In this document: positions 47,313-59,186 of the stretch, in pieces | Numbering within the stretch: the first letter of the stretch is position 1 | Layout of the letters: each line of letters opens with the position of its first letter | NCBI GenBank assembly: GCA_022578605.1 | Contig: MU394123.1 | Span: forward strand, 62,001 to 126,000 | Direction of reading: 5' to 3' | Length of the DNA stretch: 64,000 nt | Source of the DNA: Camillea tinctor | Taxonomy: Eukaryota > Ascomycota > Sordariomycetes > Xylariales > Xylariaceae | Notes under the pieces: model-generated | The model's database searches: none | What the model was told of the DNA's origin: nothing | The model's input: only the letters and a program-made list of their open reading frames with translations | Position numbers and translations under genes: made by a program

Positions 47313-49413
47313 ATGGAGCAGCTACAGTCAATACTCGCTGACCGTGGGCCGGTTTTGGCTTCTGTCGTGGTTTTGCTGGTTGGTGTACTGTTCGCCACCC
47401 AACTATTCAACAACCCGTCCGAATTACCATTGATCGGCGCGGAATATGGCCATGCCGAGAAGCGACGGAAGGCATTCATTACCAACGGTCTTGATTTTTA
47501 TAAGAAAGGCTACGAGCTTTTCAAAAGCAAGGCATATAGATTGACGACGCTCGATGGCAAGTTCAGGACCGCTACCACGACCTACAGACCAGAAAACTGA
47601 CTCGCTGGTAGGAGAGCGCATTGTAATACCCCGAAATCTATTGGAAGAAGTGAGACGACTTCCGGAAGATGTTATCAATATCCAGAAGGCGTTCGATGTG
47701 GTACGTTTCTGTTTAAGGGTTGTTTTGGGAGAAGGGTACGAAACAGTGTTAACGATCTTTAGATGAACGAACATAAATACCTTCAAATGGGTGATCCCGA
47801 ATCTTCACACTTTCTTATCCACATTATCCGTGGCGACCTCACCCACTCCCTAGGTGCGTAAAATAGTGGCCTACCTATCCCCATGAGCTTTAACTCATAC
47901 TATGTCGCTACATCCAGTTCGGATCAACCCGCGGCTTACAGCAGAAACCGCACGAACGATTGCTGAGGTGCTCCCACCATGCGACGATTGGACTACCGTT
48001 ACTCTATACCCCGCGCTCCTCCGCATTGTCGCCGTGGTATCAGGAGGGATTTTCATCGGCCCAGATCTCTGTCGCTCAGAAGAGTACCTCAAAGCATCTA
48101 TGAACTACACCCTCGCCTTCGTCAATGCCGTGTCAAACCTGAAACAGTGGAACCCATGGCTGCGCTGGTTTGGTCGGTATTTCACCCCAGAGGTAGACAA
48201 CTTGTTCACGGAGAGAAAGAATGCGCATGCGTTTTTTAAACCCATAATCAAGAAGCGACGTGCGGCAATGAAAGCCGGAGAGGAAATGCCGGACGATACC
48301 CTTCAGTGGATGATCAATAAAGCAGATGAGAACAAAATCACCGACGACATGCTCGCAGAGATCCAGCTAAACCTTAGCATGGCAGCTATTCACACCACAA
48401 CGTTAACAGTGACTATGATGTAAAGTTGATCCTGTCAACCTTGTACTAGGGAGCTTAAACGCTAATGAGGCATTCATGATTAGCCTATATGACCTTGTAG
48501 TACGACCAGATATTATCGATGAGCTACGTAAGGAAATTACGAGCGTTCTAGAGACGACTGACGGCGTTATGACGACCCATGCACTCTTTGAGATGAAGTT
48601 GCTCGACAGTGTCATGAAGGAATCTCAGCGAGTGAACCCGGCAAGTTTGAGTGAGTACTAACCCACAGAATGAATAAGCGGACTAGTATGAAGACTACTT
48701 ATACTAACCGGTCTCTATCTGTTTAGTTCGATTCCAGCGCTGGGTAGCGAAGCCTGTCACACTCAGTGACGGCACACATCTACCAGCCGGTGTCATGATC
48801 GAGTATCCCCACGCTTTAGCAGTGCAGGACCCTTTCTCCTACGAAAACCCAGAGGTAAATATCATACCATTGGCTGATCGACTTCACATCCCCCCCCCCT
48901 CGCTAACATTTCCCCCCTTTCTCTTTTGCAGAAATTTGACGCCCATCGTTTCATGAACCTGCGGAACGGCACGTCCAAGGATTTGCTTGGGTATAAGAAT
49001 AAGGAGCAACATCAATTTGTTACCGTGACCAAGGACTTCAGTAAGCTCGCCGTATCCATTCCTACCAATTTCCTATCCCCTCCTTCCCCCTCCTTAGCGT
49101 TACCCTCCGATTATTCTTCTTGCCCACGGATCTCTCCAGCGGATTCAGAAAAAAAGAATACCTACCCCTTAATGAACCCCGCATTAACATTGGCCCCCCT
49201 AAAGTGCACTTCGGATACGGTCGGCACGCATGCCCGGGGCGCTTCTTCGCTGCCAACGAGATCAAGCTGATTCTCGCACGAATACTGCTCGCCTACGATA
49301 TGAAGATGCCGGATGGCCTGACGGAGCGATATGCCAACCTCAAGATGGGCACCGACCAGATGCCCGATGCAACCAAGGATATCTTGTTCAGGAAGACAGC
49401 GTGCGCGGCTTGA
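47313..49413 (+). CDS. Cytochrome P450 monooxygenase (fungal ent-kaurene oxidase-like group)
   Basis: Eight exons in phase: 47313..47556, 47612..47700, 47763..47853, 47918..48419, 48484..48650, 48727..48854, 48932..49040 and 49205..49413, coding 512 residues. An N-terminal membrane anchor spans about residues 14-32. I-helix AAIHTTT is at 297-303, KESQR (ExxR) at 354-358, and the heme loop HFGYGRHACPGRFF has Cys453. Intron 1 (47557..47611) starts with GC, not GT (GCAAGT..GTAG); it gives LDGERIVIP, as expected. The TAA after TVTMM is inside intron 4. The sequence is closest in feel to fungal P450s of the terpenoid/kaurene oxidase group (FVTVTKDF, AANEIKLILA); the substrate is unknown. No terpene synthase is in the window. 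Confidence 0.92.
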
Positions 49414-50305
49414 ATTCAGTTTACCAGCCAAGTTATGTGGCACTAGTTCATACTTGCCTACCAATCCAGAGGCCAAGGGGGTAGTGTCCGAGTCCGGCAT
49501 AAGTAACATTAAATATCTATAACACATGTCAGCTAGTGGTATCGCTGAGGGGAGGTGTAGAGGCCTCAAGGGTATAAAAGAGCGAGGGGTCAGCGTCAGA
49601 TCTAGTAGCCGTCAGTACATCAACATCCTTACAATTACAACATCCCTTTCCGGTCATAGTGTCTTGGATAAACGGTTTCCTCATTGGCGGGTACCCAGAT
49701 GTTCAGCTAGGATGCTGGACTATTCATGTCATAGACTGTTGTTTTCATCCCAACTCTCCGCCCTCCAGCCCCTCCTCCCCTTCTCAACTTTATGGGAGCA
49801 CGAAAGAAGCGTATGGTTGTTTTTCATTTCACTTCTAGATTAATATGGTTTTAGCGGATGAACAACAGGATATGTTCCATTGTACCCTCTCTTGATATAC
49901 CTACATATACCATTGATTCTGACGAAGAGAAACATAATATCTGAAAGAATCGTCATGTCTATAGATTAACTTGCTCAATCTTCGTCAAACGCCACTCATC
50001 TTGCCATTACATATACCGAAAGTTTACCTAGGTAACAATGGCCAAGCCACCCGGAAAAAGATGCCCTTATTAATATTCATTTCCTGCACTCTATCATATG
50101 GAAATAAGAAATCGCCACACTTCATGTAGACCGTAGAATGCAATGAAGTTTTTTATCCTAGAAAACTCCTCGCTATCCTAGAAAGTCCTATCATCTCCCC
50201 TTATCCTCTCCCCTCGTTACTGCATCATATCATACATGCATGCTGTAAAAGACAACTGCATATAAGTTTATACTTATACCCCGGTATATATACGTGTAGG
50301 TTAAA
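49414..50305. other. Convergent spacer, P450 to MFS transporter
   Basis: No gene seen; AT-rich, probable 3' UTRs. Confidence 0.4.
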
Positions 50306-52115
50306 TCATGGTTTCCACCTCCAGCCAGGGTGTTTCCACTCGAGGCTTTCGATCTCGGACTGCGACTTGCCCTGGAGCTCGAGCTCGACGTCTCTCTTCT
50401 CGCGGCGGCGGTTGTCCCACTGCATCCACAGCAACAGGAGTGTGGAGAGTACGAGGATGAGACTCGAGGCGGCAAGGTTGAGCCCGTTGCCGATAGGGTA
50501 GTCGGGCCCGTCCCACGACAGATATGACCACGTGGCGATGAGCCCCCCGACGTTGCCGTACATCATATTGGTCGCGAGCGACATGCTACGCGACGAGTCG
50601 GACACGACCTGCGCCGAGGCCTGGGCGTTGGCCAGGGGCCCCACAGCGAAGCAACTGATCGCCGTGAAGAACGTGGCGGCGTAGCGCACACGCGGCTCGT
50701 CGCTCGCGAGGAACATGATATATCCCATCATGGTCAGAGGCGCGGTAAGGATAATGAGAATCTGGCGGCGGTCGAAACGCCAGCTGAGAAGGGGGAAGAT
50801 GACCTCGAAGACGGCACCAACAATGTAAGGTGGCACAGTGTAGAGCTGCTTTTGGATGGTCGAATAGTTGGGGTAGATGGTCGAGACGATGGTGGGGGTG
50901 AAGAAGGCGAGCCCCTGTACAGTGATGTTGTTCAGCAGGAAGATGAAGGCGTTGACCTGGATGACCGGATTCCAGAACCCGAGCTGGATTTTCTTCCAGT
51001 TGAGCTTGTCGAGCACCGAGGTCTGCGCCACGCGCTCCGACTTGACGCGCGCGATCGCGAGGTCCTTCTCCTCCTGCGACAGCCAGTGCGCCGTCTCGGG
51101 CCGGTCCGTGAGTGTCAAGAACGAGATGAGCGAGAGGCCAACCGTGATGATACCCTCGATAGCGAAGATCATCCGCCACGTGTGCAAGATCCCGAAGCCA
51201 GGCAGCATAAGGATAGCGGAAGCGAGAAGACCGCCGAAGGCACCAGCTAGCGGAGCCATGACGATGAAGAGGGACAGTCTGAATGCGAGCTCCGATCTAC
51301 GGTACCATCGCGAAAGATAGTACGAAATACCTGGCATCATGCCGGCCTCAAAGATACCTAGGAGGAAACGAACCCCGGAAGCGGCGGGCAGGTCGTGAAC
51401 GAAGGCCGTACCGATGGAGCAAATGCCGAAACCGAGGGAGCTCATGGGGAGGAACCAGCCGGGCCCCATCTTCTTGCACAGGAGATTGCACGGGATCTCA
51501 AACAGGATGTAACTGATGTAGAATATGGATAGCAGCTGGTTGTAATCGTCACCATGCAGACCGAGGTCTGTCTCCAACCCAGCAAGCCTAGCATTGCCTA
51601 AACGAAATCAGAAGTATTGGATTAGTAAAAGGTATGGTAGCCCCCCCCCCCACTCCACAAGGGGGAGGACCAGGACGAGGATGATATTTCGTTATTAGGA
51701 TTTGTCCACGTACCGATATTTGCGCGGTCGATGAAGCAGAAAAGGTACAGCAGGGAGACTGTCGGAACGACCATCAAGTCGATCTTAGTCCGGAGCTTCC
51801 GCTCGTCCACTCGATCGAACTCGACAAGTGGAGTGCCATGACTATTATTGAAAACTCTGGTAAGCTTTTGCGCTGCGCTTTCTTCGGAGGAGGAGGCTGA
51901 GGATGCGGGAGGGAGATAGCGGCGATGGGTAAGATATAAAGCAAACGAGCAAGCATACTGCAGACTCACCTATCCGTCGCCGTGTAGCCTATTTCCGCAG
52001 CACTCTGGATGCCCTTTTCGCCGTCATAATCTGGAGAGGGCTTGTCCAACGCTTCCACATCCTCATGCGACCGCGCGCTCGCGTCGCTAGCAACGACACC
52101 GCTTGGCGCTGTCAT
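50306..52115 (-). CDS. MFS transporter, allantoate permease/anion:cation symporter type
   Basis: Exons 52115..51970, 51856..51714 and 51597..50306 give 526 residues. A hydrophilic Ser/Asp/Glu-rich N-terminus is followed by EFDRVDERKLRTKIDLMVVP, which leads into the first helix, and DRANIGNARLAGLETDLGL, the typical DAL5-family motif after it. About 12 membrane helices, the ISYYLSRWYRRSELAFRLSL loop and DRPETAHWLSQEEKDLA between the halves support the family. Such carriers import vitamins, small organic acids, allantoate or nicotinate; the substrate is not predictable. The acceptor of intron 1 is uncertain: 51856 follows TTACCAG, but an AG at 51876..51875 also keeps frame and adds six codons. 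A C11 run lies in intron 2. Confidence 0.92.
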
Positions 52116-55100
52116 ACTTGCAGACCTTGTCTTGGCTATTCTTCTTTTGCCGGGGTTTTCTGTGTTCTCCAGTGCCTGTACGGTGGTAGTCTTACCCTGG
52201 GGGCTGCTGGCTGCTAATGCTCGCCTTGTCTTGGCCAGCTTTTGTCGATATTAAAGCGATGGTAAGCTGGATGTCGAGTCAGACGAACCAGCCCTATTAA
52301 AACAAAAAGGCAAAAGGACGAACCAAAGTTTCGGTCGTCAAATTTATGACCGAACGCGACTAGGGGTTGTTAAAAAGAAGAGAAGAAAAAAAAAAAAAAG
52401 ACAGCTCTCACAGATTACTCTCTTCATATCCCATCAAAACAAGGACCCTTACACTTGCACGGACCCCCGCAAAAATAATGTAGCTCAAGCTTCTTACCTT
52501 TTTTTCTTCTCTTTTTCTTCTCTATCCCATGCTACTCTGGTCAGACTAAACCGGGAAGGTGATGGTGGATGATGGGGAAAGGTATGCGAAACGGGTCTTA
52601 CCGCCGGTGCAGATCGGCGACGGGGTCGGTGAATTGCAAATGATACGCGTCAGCTGCCGGCACATTACCCCCTAGGATGGTGAAAGCGGACATATAGCCG
52701 AACTTGAACTAGGTAGATAGTTGGCTTCGAAGGGCGGATATGAGATGTGCGGGGAAATCTCACGTATCCAGATATATCTATAGATCCAGGAGTATAGTAG
52801 ATGCGTTGTCTGGTCCCCTATTATAGGATCAGAATCCTACCCTATCAACCGCCACCTCATTGTCGTTTACACGGACCCCTTTGCCCCCCAACTTACCGAA
52901 ACGAACGTCATGGCTTTTGGGTCGTCTATGGTTATAAAAAAATCACCGATGCCAAGCTTCTTTCTGGAAACTGCGCGGTGACAAAGTACCCTCTTGTTTT
53001 TTTTTGTTCGAGGTTGTTACGTTCGTTGCTACCCATCCTTACTAGGTAGTCGTACCATCAGCGAAACGGATCTGATCTATTTTCGAAACAAGCCCAGTCG
53101 TCGACTGGTGGAAACTCAACTTGAGCAGGGCCGTTTCTGACCCGTGCTATCCATGCCTAGCTAGATCAACGGCTTGGGGCAACACTTTGCTTGTGTCCTG
53201 GCTCTATAGTACTGTACTCGACACGTACCTAGATAGGGTCGAGATAGACACGAAATATGGAGTTGTGTAAAACTCTTGAGACATAGACAGACAACAGATT
53301 GCCCACTTCCATGCATGCCATCCTATCTATATACCCTATCGCAATGTCACTCGGCTCTATTAGTCTTTTAAACTAACTAGAGAAGACACACTAATAGGAT
53401 CTTGCATGTGAAGCTTACTGGTCCACAGCGCAACGGAGTACGGTAGCAAGGCTACGCTGCAGGCGAGCCGCCATCGGCATGGCTCCAAGGAACCCCTTCT
53501 TGGCAGTTCACGGGAATAAAAGATCCACAAGGCCTCCTCCCTTGCTTGCCCCTCTTGGCCCCTCGAGCCACATGCGGGAGGAATAGCAACTTTGATAACC
53601 TAATATTGAGGCCCTGAAGGCTAGTGTAGATTGATAAGTGAGAAGATACGGGTCCCTTTTGGGAGGCGACGTTGAAGATGACGAGTACGACGATGACGAT
53701 CACAGATACGGATTTGCGACTTTGAAGCATGAAAGAACCAGGAGCATATCGTCGAAAGAGGAACGTGCCTCGAATGTCATACGTTGAACAGACTCAACAA
53801 GCAAACAAGTATCATACGATGTGTGTTTTGCTCCCTCCCTCATCACTTTTATCTGCGATTCTCATCTATATAGGCTCTCGTAACTCCGAAGATCCCCTAC
53901 AGTGGTAGCAGAAACAGCAGCAGCAAGCAAGCAAGCCAGCCGGCCGTGCCGCATATCCTATCTATGACATTAATTCGCCGTTCTCACCGACCATGCCATG
54001 TGGTTTAATACCCGGTAAAGGTTCCAGTTCTATCCGTGCAGTATGCGTCGTTTGCTTGCGCCGCCTCCCCCCTTTTCCTTGATTACATGCTTGTTTGGCT
54101 TCTCGCCTCATAGGAAGGAGATATGTACGCATATGGCTCTGCATGCTACCTATTATACAAATCATGGGGGAAAGAAGGAAAATAGAACCGCCTAACCGGC
54201 ATTCTTCAGCGGTAACTAGTCTAACCACCACGGGCTTCTTTGGTACGCATGAGGATGCAACAAGGTAAGTTAGGTGGTTATGTTGGTGATGCAAATGTAC
54301 ACCAAAAAAAACCCCCGTCGATACGATATTTATGTGTTAGGAGGTATCCAATCTATTCATTGGAAGGTGAATCTTGTTCATCCAATGAGGGAAAGAAGAC
54401 GAGGTTCTTTCCCTCGGATAACCGAGGGAGAAGATATGTGTTCCGCCTTTCTCTTCATATAGATAACTCCTGGTTGAGGGAGTACTGCAGCAATCTAGAT
54501 GTAACAATCCGAACCCGGTTCAGACGACTCGAAGCCCCTATGAGCCAAACACGCTGCTGGCTTTATGTCAAGATGTGTCAGACTATACTCAGACATTCAA
54601 AATAGTAGTCCGACTACCCGTACTATGTCGTTGCACAGCGACACTTCCATTGATCATAGCACCTGTTCGAGATCTAGTGTCCAAAATCAATATCATGGCC
54701 CACAAATTACCTGACTCCTATTCCACATAGAGATAAGTCCTGCGCAGTGATATCTATGCGCTTGTTTCCTGTCAAATGTGGACCGGGTATTTACTGCCGA
54801 AGATAGCGTATGTTTAATTATAAGTATATGAGTCTATAGCGAGTTGACATGCATCTTAAAAAGTGGCGAATGGCCCTCTCACGAAAATTTTCTGTGCAGG
54901 GGGATGAACTGTTATTTGTTTTTCTTTTAGTGGAAAGATCCGATATACGGCCGCTATTCCCCTGGCCCCGGTCTTGATTTAATACACTCAACTGCAACAT
55001 CAAAGTCCATAGTCTATACAATAGGTGTATCGTTCAGGATGAAGATGGCGGGAAGATTAGGCATAAATAAGAAAAAAGGGGGGCGATGGACGCGGTTTAC

Positions 55101-55636
55101 ATAATAAAATCTCTAGATGCTCTGCTAGCCTATACCTCATCTACTAACGGCCTAGCTGTCTACATAATAGTACGATTCCTTCATATCCAGACTCTTTAAT
55201 GATGCATCTCTATATCTCTATAGAGAGAATAATCTCAGAGTTCTATATTAGTCGCGAGGCGGTCTAGGATACGAGATGGAACGCTATCCCCTGTGGGAAG
55301 GTGTTTACAGACGAATCTTAGGTTTGGCTAATACCGGTATTCATGATAATGGGTCTGATAGGCTTTTATAGTATATTGCAACCGATAGATTGAATTGATA
55401 GTCCGAAATATAGCTGAGCCAGTTCGAACAGGTATTATAAGAATGATTGATGGTTTTGATCATGATTTGTTGGACCGTTTCAAATGAATACTTTTATATA
55501 AATTGTATGTACCATGCTTGCGAGTAGCAAATATGTAGCAATTCAGAGAACAAGAACGATAAGTCGAGTATAGTATAGTATCATGATACGAGTAACATCA
55601 TCTAAGAGTCCAAATATCGATTTTCTTTTGTTGTCT

Positions 55637-55687
<51 letters not shown>

Positions 55688-56574
55688 CNNNNNNNNNNCA
55701 TTTTAAAACTAAGATTTTTTTTGTGTTTTTTTTTATTTTTTTTTTTTTAACAAAATACAATTTTCCAAAATTCTTTTTTTTTTTTTTTTTTGTATCCCCC
55801 CCCCCCCCCCCCCCCCCCTCCTTTCTCTTCCTTTTTTCCTTTTACTATTTCCATGACCTAATAGCTTGTAAATAGGTATTACACCTAAATACCTAAATCT
55901 TTTGAAAATCCCTCTTATGGGGAAGGGGGTTTCGAAAGACGACGGTACGTCATAGCATCGCTTATAATAGCGTGTTCTGTGACATCTTAAGAGGAGTTCG
56001 TCGTAATCTCGCTGAGCTATTCACTTTCGGAGGGGCTTCCGAGCTCGGCGAGACGACCATTCGGTCCTATCGCCAGCTAGCACTATGTGTCTATCAGCAA
56101 AGTAGTTTAGACAGAGTTTGAAGGATGCAAAATGGTATGATAAATTCCCAAAAGTTCGGCGAATCTAAGCAAGCGTCATGATCGACTATAAGTGTGCTCA
56201 TACATCTGGATAGGCGCGAACTCGGTATTCCTAACCATGGACGGCCAAGTATTCATTTCGTGTCGAGGGTTCTGTATGTCTAATGCTAGGTTATTCCAGT
56301 TGACACCAAATTATCTCTCCGCTCCTGTGTCTAGGTGCGTTACCGGACCCCGAACTACCTACAATTGAGGTCCCCAAGACTATCAAATATGACAGACTTC
56401 TGATGACTGCCTGCCCATCTCTCTGAACCGATCTTCAATGAAGACGGCATGCCCGCGCTTTCGATTTTCGTTCTATCACATGACGTAGCGAAGAGATTAA
56501 TACCTCTCGGTGGGTGACCCGTGGCCCGTGACAGGCTTTTATACTGTTGTCTTCCCCCCTATCTAGCAGCCGCC
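52116..56574. other. 4.4-kb gene-poor region with assembly gap
   Basis: No supported gene. Contents: A run near 52386-52399, pyrimidine-rich stretches around 52500-52530, short open frames of 60-120 codons at 53450-54610 without recognisable features, and the poly-G / N / poly-C block at 55637-55818. Confidence 0.45.
55637..55818. other. Assembly gap flanked by homopolymers
   Basis: A run of 51 G (55637-55687), one C, ten N (55689-55698), then A/T-rich sequence with several long T runs, then 23 C (55796-55818). The 10-N string is a nominal gap; sequence near it is likely unreliable and the real distance is unknown. Confidence 0.9.
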
Positions 56575-57584
56575 TCATGCCAAGTTAGCCGCTTGAGCGA
56601 GGCTGCCCGAACCCCGGCTGCTGAAAATACTCATAATACCGAAACCGACATAGAACAACATTAAGGGGTATGCCACCAATGCTCTCATCTGCCTCATCCT
56701 CCCCACGGCGCAAAACATGCCACTGGCGCTTGTCGTACACCACACAATAGCAGCACTCGTCAAGAGATATCCGATGGGGCCGTCCATAGGCATAACGATG
56801 CCGAACAAGCTAATCAAAACGAGGGGCAGCAGACAGTAGCCCAGAACGCTCGCGCTCCTCGCGAAGGTCAAAGTACTGCTAAGCTGGCCTTTATGGTCGT
56901 CAGGGACATTGCCTGCGTTGGGATCTCCGGGATAGCTAGGGCCGGAGGGGTATGCGGGTGCTGCGTGGGTGGGAGAGGGCGAACTCGAGCCATCGGGGGA
57001 CATGAGAGAGAGGATGGTGTGCAGGGCGATGGACCCCATTAGGGCCAGGCCGTAGATGTATCCGAAGTGTACCTTGCCACTCAGGAGCAAGAAAGTGCCG
57101 AACAGGAAGAAGAACAGGATGGGACCGGCGAGGTCAGAATCGTCCATGATATGTTGGTCAATGCGGGCGAAGGGGTTGAGGACAGCTAGAGTCTAGGGTA
57201 CGGGTAAGCATCCTTCGCATCTTGGTGGTGGGAATGTAGCGGAAGCGCGCTCACCTTCATCTGGATATGGCCAAAGTTGACGCCTAGCTCTTCCAGTAAG
57301 GGGGGCTCGCCGTCGTATCCCTCGGTAGAGAAGGCAGCCAACCAGCCTGTCCGCAGTCCACCCTGTTCGCCCATCCTCCCGCTCACACCGGGGGCACCAC
57401 CGAAGCCTCCATAACTGCTGGGCCCTGGTGGTGCGCCGTAGCCATAGGACTGTGCGGGGGCGCCTTGCGGAACCCCAGGGGAATATGAAGATGGGTAGAA
57501 TTGTAGATTCTGAGCGGCCGCGACACCAGCACCAGCACCACCGCCGAACTGGTTTGGCGGAGGTGCGCCGTAGTACTGCGCCAT
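56575..57584 (-). CDS. YIP1: YIP1 family Golgi/ER membrane protein
   Basis: Exons 57584..57255 and 57192..56575 (62-nt intron, phase 0) give 315 residues. The N-terminal about 75 residues are Gly/Pro/Tyr/Gln-rich and cytosolic. LLEELGVNFGHIQMKTLAVL and DSDLAGPILFFFLFGTFLLL are hallmark Yip1 segments. Five membrane helices follow, with a Pro/Ser-rich insertion of about 45 residues between helices 2 and 3 (SSSPSPTHAAPAYPSG region), longer than in yeast. Yip1 binds Rab/Ypt GTPases and works in ER-to-Golgi vesicle formation (family knowledge). It is divergent from PAM16. Confidence 0.95.
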
Positions 57585-58571
57585 GGCGAAACTTTTTTTT
57601 ATCCCGGGGGATCAAGAACAGAAGTCGGGCTATAAAGGAAGCACGGTTTGCAGGTATGTTGGTGGGAGGAAAATAAAAGCCGCCGACTTTGAAAGGAGAC
57701 GGGTCGAGTTGCTTCGGGGTTTGGGTTCGGGTCGGGTCAGGTCAGGTCTTGGATATGAGGAATTTAAAGCTGGTTAATTAGATATCTTGGTAGGTATCTT
57801 GGTAGTTTTGGGGTAGGGTAGGTTCGTGAGATCGCTAAGTAAAATATTTGGTGACAATAAATATGGAGCAGGTTATTTCGAAGAGAAGAGGAAGAGAACA
57901 AGTAGTTGAGAAGAGAATTGTGTAGTGTGTGGTGTGTGGTGTGTGTGGTTGTTGAAGATAGATAGAAAATGGTGGTAGGTCATTAAAAGATGAATGATGG
58001 ATGGAGGATTGATGGAGGATGATGGTATCTGTCTTTAGCAGTTAAAAAAAAAATTAATAACAATAATGCAATAAATGCAATAATGCAGGTGTGTCCTCAG
58101 GTCCCGTTACTACCCCCTGCATCCTAACCGTAATAGCTACCTAAAATATATAGGTAGTAGGTTTAGGTACATGGTAACTAAGCCTCATTCTCTAGCCTCG
58201 AGGTGTGGCTAGGTACGTAGGTAGGTACCTAGTACTGGTAAAGTAGATCTCCGGAGAACCCCGCTAGTGTTATAACTTATTACTACTACAGCATCGTACC
58301 GTACCTAGGTACCTAGGTAGTACTAGGATGAAGGTCACTTATCGATAAAGAATTTAAACCTGCAAATCGATTCGAATTAAATCGTTCGAGACAATTTTTG
58401 GTCCGTAATCGCAAACCTTCAACTTTCCCATTCTTTTTTTTTTTTTTTTTTTTTTTTCATAAGCTGGTTGCCATTGTTGTTGTTACTGCTGTTCCTCATT
58501 AAATGTCCCCCTTTTGTGTCTCCTAGGTTAGACTAAGGAAGGACAGTATTCTCTACATATATTTATCCAAA
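57585..58571. promoter_or_regulatory. Divergent upstream region of YIP1 and PAM16
   Basis: About 1 kb between two divergent start codons. It has GTGTGTGG repeats at 57919-57950, TACCTAGGTACCTAGGTA at about 58302-58319 and a 24-T run at 58434-58457 upstream of PAM16. No gene seen. Confidence 0.5.
58434..58457. repeat. Poly(T) tract upstream of PAM16
   Basis: Twenty-four consecutive T, about 115 bp before the PAM16 start codon; a candidate nucleosome-excluding promoter tract. Confidence 0.8.
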
Positions 58572-59186
58572 ATGGTGAGTTCTTGTTCCCGCGCTCCCGC
58601 TTCCGCTTTGCCCCTCCTCTTCAGATATTTCGCTTGATTATTTCGCTTGATTTCACCCGACGATGCCGTCGCTATTCGCATCGTCTTCTTCTTTTCCCCT
58701 CTGCTCTGCTATCCCGAGAGCGCACCACGCTACATTTACTTATAAAATAAAAACCCATCTCAGGCCCACCGAATCATAACACAAATTGTCCTCACCGGCA
58801 GCCGAGTCCTCGGTCGCGCATTTACCGAAGCCTACAAGCAGGCCCAGGCCTCTTCCAACTATGCCCGCGCTCAAGCCAAGATCAACCCGAACGGTGTATC
58901 TGCCCGTGCTAGTCTCTCCAGTGGCATGACCCTAGATGAGGCCTGTAAGATCCTCAATGTCAAGCCTCCCCAGGGGGCCCAGACCAATATGGAGGAGGTC
59001 ATGTCCCGCTTCAAGAAGCTATTCGATACCAACGATCCCCAGAAGGGCGGAAGTTTCTATCTGCAGAGCAAGATCCTGAGAGCCAGGGAACGGATAGAAG
59101 CTGAGGTTAGGCCTGCCATGGAAAAGGCCACACAGGAGGCCGAGGTCAAGGAAGGATGGAAGCCCAAGGTGTACAAGGACCGGTAG
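58572..59186 (+). CDS. PAM16: PAM16/Tim16, import motor J-like subunit
   Basis: The first coding exon is the ATG alone (58572..58574); the donor GTGAGT follows immediately. Exon 2 is 58764..59186, giving 141 residues. The protein begins MAHRIITQIVLTGSRVLGRA, then AYKQAQASSNYARAQAK and a J-like domain from about residue 56 (MTLDEACKILNVKPP ... SFYLQSKILRARERIEAEV). The HPD motif of true J proteins is missing, as it must be for Pam16, which holds Pam18 at the TIM23 channel and restrains its stimulation of mtHsp70. Inner mitochondrial membrane, matrix side (family knowledge). Length is normal. Confidence 0.96.

Noticed and set aside
48418..48423. Stop codon after the I-helix of the P450, as if the gene were truncated
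   Set aside because: It is the start of a 64-nt intron (GTAAAG..TTAG) and the next exon continues in frame with LYDLVVRPD.
54240..54605. 121-codon plus-strand frame
   Set aside because: No recognisable domain and no biased codon use; a 62-codon frame overlaps on the same strand.
55637..55687. Long G run as a G-quadruplex or telomere-like element
   Set aside because: A pure homopolymer touching an N gap is more simply an artefact; there is no TTAGGG repeat.
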